Source: Welwitschia mirabilis
Lineage: Eukaryota; Gnetophyta; Gnetopsida; Welwitschiales
Reading direction: 5' to 3'
DNA length: 64,000 nucleotides
Assembly: GCA_051453625.1 (NCBI GenBank)
Contig: JBOZIK010000001.1
Coordinates: 159,529,056 to 159,593,055 of the forward strand
Positions 24,457 to 36,689 of this stretch are shown here, piece by piece. How positions within the stretch are numbered: the stretch's first letter is position 1; each line of letters opens with the position of its first letter. A program made the translations under genes and the position numbers. Below the pieces are notes generated by a model, which was not told the origin of the DNA, did no database searches, and saw only the letters and a list, made by a program, of their open reading frames with translations.

Positions 24457-24632
24457 CATTATTTAGCACTTATGGGTGATGACAATAAGAAGGAACTCAA
24501 GCTCTCCATCAAAGGTACATCATTCAATCTTATCCATCAATTTATCATTATTTAGCACTCATGTTTGATGACAATAAGAAGGAACTCAAGCTCTTCATCA
24601 AAGGCACATCATTCAATCCTATTCATTAATTT
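24457..24632 (+). repeat. 89-bp tandem duplication inside the 5' LTR
   Basis: The segment starting CATTATTTAGCAC and containing GACAATAAGAAGGAACTCAA occurs at 24457 and 24546. The matching part of the 3' LTR (about 45083-45170) has it once, so the duplication arose after insertion. Confidence 0.85.
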
Positions 24633-24780
24633 ATTGTTATTATTTGTTGGATCTAAATTATTCGACTATCATATTTTTGAATACTCCTATCTTCTATTAT
24701 TAAAACCTAAAGATCCCTTGCTAGAATTTCATATTTGTAAGGAAATTCTTATACTAATGTTCTTTTGAGAGTAATTATAA

Positions 24781-24960
24781 ATGCATTTTGTTATTGTACT
24801 ATTAAATATTACTAAGGAAAATAGAGTGTTACCTTCTAAGGAGCATCTCACAGTGTGTAGTGTCTATGAGAACATATTTTAATATTGTATTATTAGTTAT
24901 TATTAAGGGGAAAAGAGTGATGCCTTAAGAGGAGCATCTCATACTATATGTAATATTAGC
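24781..24960 (+). repeat. Imperfect ~110-bp direct repeat shared by both LTRs
   Basis: Two units, each with a T-rich start (TTGTTATTGTACTATTAAATATT or similar), an AAGAGTG core and GAGGAGCATCTCA at the end. The same pair is present in the 3' LTR (about 45320-45500), so the repeat predates the insertion. Confidence 0.7.
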
Positions 24961-25169
24961 GATGCTTCAAAACCACTATTTTTACAAGTTAAAAATATCC
25001 AAAGATATGAGAGGAAGCCTTCCTCTGTGTGTGAATATACCTAGGTTGGAAACCATGTTATCTCAATAAGGCACTCATTACATAGTTTTTAATTTGTTTT
25101 TTTTTTTAGTGAAATTTATTTTTGATAGACCTCATTCATCTCACTCCTTTAAGTTTAATGATCCTCAAG

Positions 25170-25188
25170 TGGTATTAGAATGGGTGCT
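25170..25188 (+). promoter_or_regulatory. Primer-binding site of the SIRE-type element
   Basis: TGGTATTAGAATGGGTGCT lies two bases after the LTR end. It is a decayed form of the tRNA-Met-type TGGTATCAGAGCGGGTGCT expected in copia elements. Confidence 0.75.
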
Positions 25189-26640
25189 TACAAAAAGGAG
25201 TAGCCTTCTTAAGTGAACTCTGAAAGGAGTGTCATTTGTTAGATGTCCACTCTTTAATGGAACTAATTATGTCTATTAGATGATGAGGATGTAGATGTAC
25301 TTATAGTCTTATTAGTTTTAGGTTTGGTAAATTATAAGAGATGGCTACTTAAAATCTATAAAAACCATAGCAAATGCTACAATAAATACTATCACATAAA
25401 TCAAGCCTAGGAAAGACTAAGAAGACAAAGAAAAGATAACCTTTTAATATGACTCAAAAGAAAAGAATGCTCTCTATTTATCTCTTACAATGGAAGAGTC
25501 TTATTAAATGTAAAATAACATAACAGATATGAAATGTTCTAGTGAGAACACATGAAGAAACTTTCATCATCAATCACTCAAAGCTTTTTATATGAACAAA
25601 TTAGTTTAAGAATCTTAAGATGAACAATGATAAGAGAATTCATGAATACTTTTTAAGAGTCTTCAACATTGTAAATGCTACACATGTAATTGGTGAAAAG
25701 ATTCTTGAGGCAAAGATAATCTAAAAGATTGTTAGATCTTTAACTCTAGAGTATAAGCCTAAGATAATAGCCATGAAATAACCAAGATATTTTAACTTTA
25801 TGAAGATTAAATAACTACAAAGTTCTCTAATAGCTTAAAAAATGAATCTCATTGAAGGTGGTGCCTTAAAAGAAAAAGATTATTGCTCTTAAAGCTAGTC
25901 AAAGTACAAGACAAGGTTCAAAAGAAAAAACAAAGAAAGGATTAAAAGGAGATAACCCTAAAGATGATGTAGATGAAGAACTTACTCTTATCATAAGGCA
26001 AGTCCAAAGATTTCTCTCATGTAAAGGTAAAGTCTAAAGGTAAAACTTTTAGTATTATATTTTCTTCCAAGTCTAATATTTCCAAGTTATAAGGTTGGGT
26101 TTGTGAGGGATGAGAACACATAACCTCAGAATGTGTTAGTTCTAAGAGAATGTAGGAAAAAGCAAAAATGAAAGAGCCTAATAAAAGAAAATCTTTATTA
26201 ACAAGATGAGATGATGATGAAGATGCAACTAAGGTAGAAACATTTTATGATGAAAAATCTCATCCTTTCTACATAGTCATTACACATCTCAAAGGAAAAT
26301 TATGAGAAAAAAGAAGAGTTTGAATTAGGTATTAAAGATAAAATAGTCATGGATCTTCAAGAAAGGTATGATTTAATTTATAAATGATTCACTAAATTGC
26401 AAAATATATGTGCTAAAATCAAAAAATTAGTTTATTCTCATGAATTAGCTTGTAAATAAGAAAAAGATTTTTATAATAAGTTATTATCTAAAAACTTATC
26501 TCTTAAAGCTAAGATTAGTAGACTAACATGTGAATTGAAGAATGTAAAATAGGAAATTTCTAAATTAAAGAGAATTAATAAGAAGGAAGACATAAAACAT
26601 TATGCTTAGATAATGTTGAATCCTAAATGATAAAAGTGGT
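25180..26640 (+). pseudogene. gag remnant of the SIRE-type element
   Basis: The N-terminus reads VSFVRCPLFNGTNYVY (25226-25275), the conserved start of copia gag where 'PxFxGxNYxxW' precedes the capsid domain; the next Trp codon is now a stop. IIRDGYLKS and IANATINTI follow (25340-25395). A zinc knuckle is recognisable near 26098-26140 as WVCEGxEHITSEC, with the first Cys lost to Gly. A Lys-rich helical region follows to 26600. More than ten stops are present. The product would have been the capsid/nucleocapsid precursor. Confidence 0.7.
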
Positions 26641-26879
26641 TTGGACCACAATGAATTCTTTACTAGTACTTCAGCCTCTTTGTTCAATAAGTTTAATACT
26701 ATTTAGTATTTAAAAATAATATTATTTATTCTTATTACTATAAGTGAGTTCATTATCAACTTAATTATCTAATGAAATTCAAAAATAGATATTACACTAT
26801 AATGTCAAAAGGCCAACAAGTGTAGGGTAAACCAAAGAAAGTATGGGTTTCAAAAACAAGATAATCTCTATCAGCATAA

Positions 26880-29760
26880 ATTGCATTACAAGTAGTAAAG
26901 AAACATTCTTATTACATTAACAGTTATTATTCAAGGCACATAACTAGAGACAAATCCAGCTTTACAACTATTTTGGAATAAGATAAAGAAGTGATCACCT
27001 TTGAAAATAATACAAAAGCAACTATCAAAGGTATTAGAACCATTAGAGAAGGTAACTTACTTGAGGTAAAAGATGTGTTCTTTGTAGAAGATTTGTAACA
27101 TAATCTTTTAAGTGTTAGTCAATTATGTGATGTAAATTTTTCTATTACTTTTATCAAATATGGATGTGTAATAAAGATCATAACTTATTCGAAGTTTTAT
27201 TTACTAGTATGACAAAGTTAAATGTTTATATTACTACTCTTCAATATATTTATAATAAGGAAATCAAGTGTCTATTAAGTATAACAAGGAAATCAAATCT
27301 ATGATAAGAAATCTTAGACATGTAAACAAAGACTTATTCAAAATCTTATCCACAAAAAAAAAATGCTAAGAGGACTTCCCAAGATGAAAAGAACTAATAA
27401 ACACATGTGCGAAGCATGCTAGAAAGGAAAATAGACAAGGATAATATTTGGTAAGACAAACTTTATCACAACTAAATGTCCTTTAGATATTTAACATATT
27501 AACCTTATTGATCCATCTTCTATAGAAAGTCTTGGAAAGAACAAATATTATTTAACTGTTATTGATGATTATTTTTATTTTACATGCGTATCCTTCCTTG
27601 CACATGAGGATGAGACATTTAATAGTTTTTTAGGCTATGTATTAGGTTATAGAATTAAATGTAGTGCAAGAACAAGATGATAAGAAGTGATAATGATATA
27701 GAATTTAAAAATGTAAGATTCAAAAATTTTTATAAATAGTTTGACATTCATCACTAATTCTCTACACCAAGAGCTTCCAAGCAAAATGAAGTGGATAAAA
27801 GAAAGAACAAATACTAAATAAAATGGCTAGAATAATGATGCATAATAAATAGGTGCCTTATTATTTTTGGGTAAGAGACATCAATACTACTTATGACATT
27901 TCAAATTAAATTCTAGTAAGACATTTTACTTCTGTAACTTCACATGAACTATGATCTGATAAGATACCATCTATGAGTTACTTTTATATTTTTGGATTAA
28001 AAATTTTTATCTTAAATGAAAGGGATAAGTTAAAGAAGTTTGATTTCAAAGTTAACAATGGTATTTTCTAAGGATATTTCATGGTTAGTAAAGCCTACTA
28101 AATGTTTAAAAATAGAACTCATATACTAGAAGAAATCATAAATGTTAAAATAAGTGATACTAACTCAACTTCTATATAAGATGAGTATATTCTTATGTAG
28201 ATTGATTAATCATCTAGCCATTTTCAAGTTCAATCAGAAAGTGAGAAGGAGAAAGAAGAAGAAACAAATAATGAAAATTTTTCAAGCATGATCACGCTAA
28301 AGATAATTCACTCTATAAGTGATATAATTAATAGTCCTTATGGTGATATTTAAACTACAAGTGATACTAAGAAATTTTGTGGATTTTTAGCTTTTATTTC
28401 ATAGGTTAAATCTAAAACATTTGATGAAGCTCAGAGTGATGAACATTAGATGCTAATAACCTAAGAAGAGCTTAATCAATTTGAAATATGTGATGTTTGG
28501 AAAGTCACTCTGAAACCATCAAATAGATTTATTATTGGTATAAAGTGGATTTTTTAAAACAAAACAAATGAACATGATAATGTGATCAGAAATAAAATAA
28601 GATTAGTAACGAAAGGATGCAATCAATAAGAAGGCATAGACTTTAAAGAAACTTTTGCATTGGTAGCATTTGTGGAACCAATAAGAATGCTTTTATCTTT
28701 CACTTATGTTAAAGAATTCAAATGCTACCAAATGGATGTTAAAAGTGCTTTTCTAAATGGAATACTTCAAGAGGAAACATATGTTAAGTAATTAGAATGA
28801 TTTACAAATTCTCACAAATTAGAACATTATTCAAATATATGTAGATGATATTATTTTTAGAGATACTAATGAATTATGTTACAAGAAGTTTGTTAACATA
28901 ATATAGGATGAATTTGAAATGAGTCTCATGAAGGATTGGGAAACTTTTTACGCTATAAGTTTTGCAACACAAATAAGGTACATTTATTTCCAAAACTGAA
29001 CATATTAAAAATTTTTTAATTAAATATGATTTATAAGATTAAAAATCCAAATACATTCCAATGAATCAAAGCACAAAACTAGACAAAGATGAGAATGGTA
29101 AGAAGATTGATCAAAAGCTATACAGAGGTATGATTGGTAGTTTATTGTATCTTACTACTAGTAGGCCTAATATAATATTGAGTGTAGGGATTTTTGCGTT
29201 ATTATCAAATGATCCTAGAGAATCACATGTTATAGCTATCAAAAGGATTTTTTATTATTTAAAGGATACTACTAATTAGGACATTTAGTATTCAAAGGAT
29301 TATTATCTTAATCTAATTAGATATGGTGATGCAAATTAGACAAGATGTAAAGATGATAAAATAAGCATAAGTTAAATCTACTTCTTGCTTGGGTAATGTC
29401 TGATTTTATGGAGTAGAAAGAAATAAAACTCAATTTTTATCTCAACTACTAAGGTCAAATATATTGCTACTAGGATTTCTTATGCACAGTTACTTTAGAT
29501 GAAGCAAACATTAAAATATTTTAGACTATCCTTAAAAAGAATTCCCATCTATTGTATAACAAAAATATCATCAACACTTTAAAGAATCCAATAAAGCATT
29601 TAAAAACCAAATGACATTAAGAATAAGCATCACTTTCTTAGAAATTACATTCAAAACAAGGACATCGTAATGCAATATATCAGTACTAGTGATCAAATTA
29701 ATGTCTTTATAAAACTACTAAGTAGTGAAAGGTTTGTAAAATTTTGTAGAAACTTGTGGT
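26880..29760 (+). pseudogene. pol remnant of the SIRE-type element (PR-INT-RT-RH)
   Basis: Protease: SYYINSYYSRHIT (26907-26945) corresponds to YLDSGCSRHMT, with the DSG triad now NSY. Integrase: VIDDYFYFTCVSFLAHEDET (27559-27620) and SDNDIEFKN (27687-27713) keep two catalytic Asp; the Glu of GVVERKN is Lys (27797-27799). RT: an almost stop-free block from 28440 to 28790 (GIKWIF, FKETFALVAFVEPIRMLLSF, CYQMDVKSAFLNGIL) then about 190 bp missing relative to the family, then IQIYVDDIIF (28832-28858) with YVDD intact. RNase H: MNQSTKLDKDENGKKID and YRGMIGSLLYLTTSRPNI (29061-29180), YGDAN (29324) and a weak tail to 29750. Confidence 0.8.
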
Positions 29761-30640
29761 TTAGGCCTTACTTAATCAAGTAAATTATCAAGTAATATCA
29801 TTTCAATCTCAACTCCACTTTATGATATTTTATGAGTTAAGATCACAATTAAATACTAAAAAAGTTAAATTCTATGCACGATACTTTCCTCTTTCAGAGT
29901 GAAACTATCATCTTAATATTAGTTGTAAAAAATTTCAAAGTTTTTGGATTTTTTAGGATGCATGTCTTTAGTTTTGTAGATGTCTATCAAAGAGACATAT
30001 TCACTTTTATACAAGTTTATTAAGTATAGTTTTTAAATTTAAAAATTAGATACACCTTTTAATATTTGAAAATAGGTTTCTTTGAATAAGTAAATGTCTT
30101 TACAATATACAAAATATATCATAAATTTTTTAATAGAAGACATTTTCCATAAAGTAAATGTCTACTTTTCTTATTTTAGATGTCTTTTAGTAGGTAGACA
30201 TCTTGAAAGAACTATTGCAAAAATAAAAAACATGCTAAAAACCTAGGGGTTGATTTTTTTTTTAAAAAGGTTTCATCATCTTTTATTTTTAATCCTCCAC
30301 TTAAAAAGTATCCCTTTTAGATCTCTTATCAAGATTAGTTTTCTTATATTTCTTTATAAAGATGTCTTTATTTTGGTAGACATCTTCATAGCCAGTAGAA
30401 ATAAGTGTCCTTTCTTTTTCAAGTTCTCATTTTCAGTAATTCTTTTGTATTTTAGATGATTTTAGTTTAGTTTTTCTCATATTTTTTGAATAATAATGAG
30501 AAAAAATCCACTGATACCTTAAGAGGTAACAAACTAGTAAAGAATCATAAAGACCTCAATGTGAACCTTAGTTCTATTATGAAGTCACTGCAAAATAGTT
30601 TAGAACATGGACAAGAAACTAAACCATTGCAAAAATAAAC
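29761..30640 (+). other. Spacer between pol and the envelope-position ORF
   Basis: AT-rich, with several GATGTCT/AGACATCT words (for example 30178-30203 and 30360-30386) resembling those in the LTR. No coding remnant was recognised; the open frame at 30250-30459 is low-complexity. Confidence 0.4.
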
Positions 30641-31340
30641 ACTCAACTTCTAGAAATAGAGAAAGAATTAGCTTTTTGCATACTTCTTACGCATTGGATG
30701 GGATATGGTTGTATAATTAAATTAGGATATTCTAGTCTCAGTTTTTAGAGAATTTTATATTAACATTCATGAGATTAATGATAGCACTAGGTTATACAAA
30801 ACATAAGTTAGAGATATTTCACTATATCTTACTCTAAGTTTTATCAATTCTATTCTTAGCATTGATGAATTTGAGCTTCCATAACTGTATGTCCATTCAT
30901 TTAAAGATATATTTACTTCATGTTTTGTTAGTGTGTCACAACCATGTATGAGTAATATTTTGTTTAGGCACTTTAGAATGAATTTTTGTGAAAACATAGA
31001 ATGTAAAGACTTGGTTCTAGATGCTTCTATCTTAAGCTTGATTACATTTTATAACATTCTAGTCAGAGGTAGTAGCTATAGTTACTATAATCCCATGCAG
31101 ATATTTCTTGTTTTTTGTCTTTCCACAGGCTTAAAGATTGATTTTGGATTTATTCTATGCATGAATAATATTACACTATTTAGGAAGGGTTAGAATTTAG
31201 GCCACCCTTATCTATTCATCTTGATTATTAGTGGTGCTAGCATATTAGTACCATAGGTCAACTTCATTCATTCAAAGAAGACTCTTGTAGAATTTTGTAA
31301 GAAATGGCCTATACTAATGCCACCTGGTAAGGGCATAAGC
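30640..31340 (+). pseudogene. Remnant of the extra ORF after pol (plant transposon protein domain)
   Basis: Reading through frames gives REFYINIHEINDSTRLYKT (about 30750-30806), VRDISLYLTLSFINSIL and SIDEFELP (30810-30880), then an open stretch at 30933-31193 containing MSQPCMSNILFRHFRMNFCENIECKDL and LVRGSSYSYYNPMQIF. The VREFYxN... VRGxxxxFSxxxINxxLGL layout is that of the 'putative plant transposon protein' domain found downstream of pol in SIRE/Maximus and some Athila elements, sometimes called envelope-like. Function is unknown. It is pseudogenised by stops near 30806 and 30883. Confidence 0.5.
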
Positions 31341-32394
31341 AGAAGACTAGCTAAATCATAATTTTAGTAATCATACTTTATAGCTTATCATAGTTCATCA
31401 TCTATTAAAAAGGGTTTAAAAGCTATTACAAATCTGGTTGAAAAGATTGGTTGTAATTTGTTAAGATTAAAAAAGAATAGCTTCATGGCCAAGGAAGGAG
31501 AATCACCTGCAGACAATTGGGAATTCATGACACTTAGATAGATTTAAAGGAAGAATCAAAGAATGAGGCATCTCCAGCTCCATAGGATACAGGCTATAAC
31601 TTAGGGTAAGGAGTAGGTAATAATTCTTCAGAGTCTTTAAGAGAGGAGACATAAGTATATGGGAAGCATATGGATTCCACATAGGCACAGGTTTAGGGGA
31701 AGCGCTAGGCTCTAAGTCCATCATAGAGGGAGTTGTAGGCAGAGTCAGAGAACTCTAATATTTATCCCCTCATATTTTGTAAGCTATGTTGAAAACTACT
31801 AATCTACCATCCTACCCAACCACTATCACCTCTTTATTCCTCATCATCACTGCACATGCCATCTTCACTATCACCTTACATAAAGCCCATTCATGTTTCA
31901 TCGCTTACCATAGGATTTCCACCATCCTTTATTAAAACTGTCACTTCTAGCTTCTTTGGACATTCATTACTTCTTAGATGTACTCATATATAAAAAGAAA
32001 GATCTACAAGGATCTTGCTAAGACTTCTCAATAGCCATCTAGAAAGTGTCACATGCCTCCATCCACATCTTTTGCATCCTATACTCTCTAAACATAGATC
32101 ACCTAAAATACCAATGATGATACTAATGATGAAGAAGAAGACACACACTAACTAGTGACTCTGCATTCAGTGATTGATTTCTTTTTAGATGCTATCTAAA
32201 AAGATAAAAAGAAATAGTAAATTAGTGTTAGCTTGGACATCCTATATGGGTATGAAGGACTTAATATGAGTTGATAGATTGGAATCCCTTAGTAACATCA
32301 CTTTTGATTAATGATCACTATTAATTATTGGTACACATTTTATTCTAACATTTTCACTGCTATTATCACATTGTTATTATTTCTTTTATTGGCA
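31341..32394 (+). other. 3' internal region of the SIRE-type element, left of the nest
   Basis: Fragments of a charged C-terminal region (to about 31760) then non-coding AT-rich sequence. The last bases before the nested element are GGCACATTT (32391-32399); the sequence resumes at 43886 with CATTTCATGCACTAATG. Confidence 0.5.
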
Positions 32395-32399
32395 CATTT
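32395..32399. repeat. Left target-site duplication, CATTT
   Basis: CATTT directly before the TG start of the nested element. A perfect copy lies at 43886-43890, directly after its terminal CA. This fixes both borders. Confidence 0.85.
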
Positions 32400-33739
32400 T
32401 GTTATGGTGTAAATTTATGCAATCCTAAATTCCTTTAGGTAAACCTATAAATCAAATAACTTATAAAAAAACACATACTAGTAGAGACAGGAGTTTACCA
32501 AAATGTTGTAATCCCAACAAAGGCACCAGGCTCAGAGTTAGAGAATTGATTTTTAAATGTATTTTTACTCTTTTATCTTTTAATAACTAAAAATAATAAA
32601 GTAAATGTAATGCGATGTAAATGGATATGAAATACAAATGGAAATGAAATCAATTCTATTTCTTTCTAATTCTTTTGTCACAAGAAATAGCTCTCTATAA
32701 TTTAGATTAATTAAGAAGAGTACTCAACTTATTCCTAATCAACATGAACTATGAGATATGCCAAATAGAATATGAAATGCAATGTGGAATGTACATGGAA
32801 TAACAATGCAAATCTAAACTAAATACAGTCAACTTTGATAAAGTTGCCCTTATGATCTAAATAAATTATGGAATTATCACTTAGGCTATAACCAACTTAA
32901 ACCATAAGGGATATAAATAGAATTTAAGTGAAAAGATTAATTGTATTGATTCATAGAAATTTTACATCCACTTACAACAAAATCTTAATGGAAGAGACTT
33001 AGCCCACCATCAAGAAAACTCCTTTTTGTTGCTACTAGATGGACCTTTTATCCTTCAATCTTTTGTCACAAGAATATTAGGTACAAAAGATGGTTTGGAA
33101 GTAAGGATAAGGGAGGCATTTAGAGTTTTACATTGAATATTCTAAAATCTTAACCCTAGAAGTCAGAGAAGAAACCCTAGTAGACCAAGTAAGTTGCATG
33201 ACCCCATTACAAAATAATTCATTCCCACTTATATAACACTTTTATCATCCTAACTATCATGAGGATGATACTAGGGATAATGCCTCTTAACAATAGATAA
33301 TTAATCAGCTTCTAGCTCCATAATCGAACCTATAGTTAGCTTCCAAATTTGTCATCATTTGTCATATCATGGGAACGATAATGGGGATGATACCCCCTTA
33401 GAAAAGGTACTTTGTTAACTCCAAGCTCCAGTCCAAATTACTATTACAATAGGCCAATATAGTGCTATTGTTCTCTTGTCATGGAAATGATGACAGGAAC
33501 GACATCCTTTTAAAGCTTCTTAGGTAAAGCAAATCAGCCTTATTCATCATTAATCTTTTTTCAATATACTAAGTACTAGAATATGTCTAAAATGCCTTTA
33601 ATTATGCCAAGAATTACATGTGTTCGTGATCATTTCATTGACTTTTCATAATCATCAAAATTGCATCCAAACCTATATAAATGTCCTGCAAAAGTACTCT
33701 AAATACATCATCAAATTCCTATAAATTAGTATCGTAATA
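32400..33739 (-). repeat. LTR A (3' LTR of element 2)
   Basis: 1,340 bp, complete. On the minus strand it starts TATTACGATACTAATTTATAGG and ends ACACCATAACA. It shares with C and D the blocks AACCTATATAAATGTCCT, ATAATGCCAAGAATTACATG-like, and GGAAGAGACT. The TATA region is weak here. Confidence 0.8.
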
Positions 33740-33760
33740 TAGCCTTCTACTTAGCCTTAT
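33740..33760 (-). promoter_or_regulatory. Polypurine tract of element 2
   Basis: On the minus strand, AAGGCTAAGTAGAAGGCTA directly before LTR A. The equivalent at 42617-42636 reads GCTAAGTAGGGGGCTA, a better-preserved purine tract. Confidence 0.6.
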
Positions 33761-36680
33761 CAGTCCTTAATAAAGCAGGTGATCAACTATATTGTGGGTC
33801 AATTTGATTAAGATAGTCATCAACTAGAAAAATAAAATTTGAGTTCAATTTTATCATGTAGTAGTAGACAATAAAAATCCATTAACTGATATAATTACTG
33901 ATGTAGTCCTAAACCCCTTACTTAAACACATCACAATAGAGTGAATGAATGTCATACACATAAAAAAATCATAAAATGTAATAATGATAGTTCAAAAAAT
34001 GATCATGTGTAAGCATAATTCAAGAAAGTAATGTTAAAACTGATGTGTAAAGCTTAAGTAGTAATAATCTCAAAGAAGAATGTATGAAAATTTTATTAAC
34101 GTTTTCTATTAGGGATGAAATACAAGAGTAAATATAGCATTTTTAGATGACCTAAAACATGGCTGGAAAAAAACTCTATAAGTGGGCTTCTGTGCTCCTG
34201 TTAGATAAAGTTCATTTATTTAAGTAACATGAAATCATATCCAAATAACTCATCATAAATATGTATCATGAAAGCTTAAAATANNNNNNNNNNNNNNNNN
34301 NNNNNNNNNNNNNNNNNNNNNNNNNNNNNNNNNNNNNNNNNNNNNNNNNNNNNNNNNNNNNNNNNNNNNNNNNNNNNNNNNNNNNNNNNNNNNNNNNNNN
34401 NNNNNNNNNNNNNNNNNNNNNNNNNNNNNNNNNNNNNNNNNNNNNNNNNNNNNNNNNNNNNNNNNNNNNNNNNNNNNNNNNNNNNNNNNNNNNNNNNNNN
34501 NNNNNNNNNNNNNNNNNNNNNNNNNNNNNNNNNNNNNNNNNNNNNNNNNNNNNNNNNNNNNNNNNNNNNNNNNNNNNNNNNNNNNNNNNNNNNNNNNNNN
34601 NNNNNNNNNNNNNNNNNNNNNNNNNNNNNNNNNNNNNNNNNNNNNNNNNNNNNNNNNNNNNNNNNNNNNNNNNNNNNNNNNNNNNNNNNNNNNNNNNNNN
34701 NNNNNNNNNNNNNNNNNNNNNNNNNNNNNNNNNNNNNNNNNNNNNNNNNNNNNNNNNNNNNNNNNNNNNNNNNNNNNNNNNNNNNNNNNNNNNNNNNNNN
34801 NNNNNNNNNNNNNNNNNNNNNNNNNNNNNNNNNNNNNNNNNNNNNNNNNNNNNNNNNNNNNNNNNNNNNNNNNNNNNNNNNNNNNNNNNNNNNNNNNNNN
34901 NNNNNNNNNNNNNNNNNNNNNNNNNNNNNNNNNNNNNNNNNNNNNNNNNNNNNNNNNNNNNNNNNNNNNNNNNNNNNNNNNNNNNNNNNNNNNNNNNNNN
35001 NNNNNNNNNNNNNNNNNNNNNNNNNNNNNNNNNNNNNNNNNNNNNNNNNNNNNNNNNNNNNNNNNNNNNNNNNNNNNNNNNNNNNNNNNNNNNNNNNNNN
35101 NNNNNNNNNNNNNNNNNNNNNNNNNNNNATTAAATAATAAATGATAAGATAAAAAGTTGTTAAAATAGGAACTTATAAGCTATCATCTCAAAACAATACT
35201 AGAATTCGAAAAATAAAGTGATCATGTTAAAGTACTATAAAGAAGTAGATAAAATGCATTTAGAAAATAAGCAATTTCTTAGATAATACTAGGGACATCA
35301 CTAATCTCATAGCCTCTAAGTACAATTTTATTCTACCCTAATGAGGGGAGTGCAACTACTATCAAAGGAGTAAGGATCCACAAAGCATGGCTAACTGACC
35401 CCCCAGTAAAGTTCTCATAGCTATTATATCACATTACTAAAGGCTCCTCTTGGGAATATTTGGCCTAGTGCGCTTGTAATAAGACAGCTTGGGCACCATG
35501 TATTGAGATATACAAGAAAAAGCATGGTCTTTATTTCTTTTTCTCATTTTCCTTTTTTTCTTTCTGTTTATCTCTTTCTTTTTTTTACTTTTTTCTTTTT
35601 AAAAAAAAAAAAAGAGAAATCCACATGACCAAATACTCATAAGGATAAAAGTGAACTAATGAAATAAATAACAAGGAAGAACATTCTTAAATAGATAATT
35701 ACTTACATCATTGAAAGAGAATAAAAGAAATAAGGCATCTTCCTTCAAAATGAAGTTCATAGATAGACGAATGTCTAAAGATTAAAGGAAGTAAATCTTA
35801 TCATTTAAAATGTCTAAGTAAAATATTTACTAATCATGGTAACTTCTTAAATTAAAACATCAGTCAAGGAAAATATATTCAAGTGATAGCATGACATTTA
35901 CCAAAAGAATCAGCTAAGGAAGAATTTAGAATAAGACAGGAGAAAAATTCCAACACAAGTGCTTCTATTATGTTCAAGATTAATCGATAGATATTTCAAT
36001 GATTTTTAACCTTCTATCCATTAAATTTTGAATTTCCCAAGTGTTTACGTTGAAACTTTTAATGAAGACATTTAAATATGTACTTTTTCTGAAAGATAAG
36101 AACCAAACCATTAATAATTTCAACTAGTTGTGAAAGAAGTGCATTCAAATATTGAATATTTTAGAAAAATAAAGATCAAACCAAATAGAAATCAATTGAT
36201 AAAATATAAGAGGTATACAATCATTTTAGAGTAAAATCAATTGGAGGTAAAGAAAGTAAAATGGTAAAATTTTGAAAGCATAAATTTTAGAATCTATATA
36301 AGAGATAAAGAAGTGATAAATTTCATTGACATATAATTTCTTATTGAAACATTACAAATTAAGAGTATCATGATATAATTCATTTAAGGTACTACTCAAA
36401 GAATGGATTCAAGAAGTTTTTAAGGTCTTTGAAGAATGTTTAAAAAGATTTAAAAGATCATTAATATTAAACTCTAAGCTTGGATTATCATAAAGAAGAT
36501 AAGGCTTCCAAGATAGTTCAAGTCAAACTTTTGAAAAGGATAACCATAAAAAGAACAAGTTAAAGTAAACTAGGTAGAAAAAGAAAGAATGGTACTTGTA
36601 ATATCACATGGATTTTTACAAGGAAGAGATTGAAAGATAGGAAAAATAGAATCTTCAAAAATATGGATTTTATGAGAGTC
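33761..36680 (-). other. 3' internal region of element 2 with 845-N gap
   Basis: No coding remnant recognised. The gap covers 34284-35128. A pyrimidine tract on the + strand (35521-35620, purine-rich on the element's strand) is a counterpart of the purine tract at 6525-6590 of element 1. The adjoining block at 35320-35510 is less AT-rich than its surroundings and shows short matches to element 1 beyond its tract. Confidence 0.5.
34284..35128. other. Assembly gap, 845 N
   Basis: Unsequenced part of the internal region; any open frame across it is meaningless. Confidence 0.99.
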
Positions 36681-36689
36681 AAAAAAGGA

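Larger units (their letters stand above)
23583..25167 (+). repeat. 5' LTR of the SIRE-type element
   Basis: Aligns end to end with 44210-45677: both carry AACCAAATT, TCTAGCTTAGAGTTC-like, multiple GATGTCTATG words, GATGACAATAAGAAGGAACT, AGGAGCATCTCA and TTTTTGATAGACCTCATTCA. It is about 120 bp longer than the 3' LTR because of an extra 89-bp tandem copy and small indels. The two LTRs differ at many positions, so the insertion is old. Confidence 0.8.

Noticed and set aside
32505-32535. A TGGTGCCTTTGTTGGGAT-like word on the minus strand inside LTR A, resembling a primer-binding site
   Set aside because: It lies about 110 bp inside the LTR in all copies; the TSD-supported LTR end and the site at 41291-41306 show where the true PBS is.
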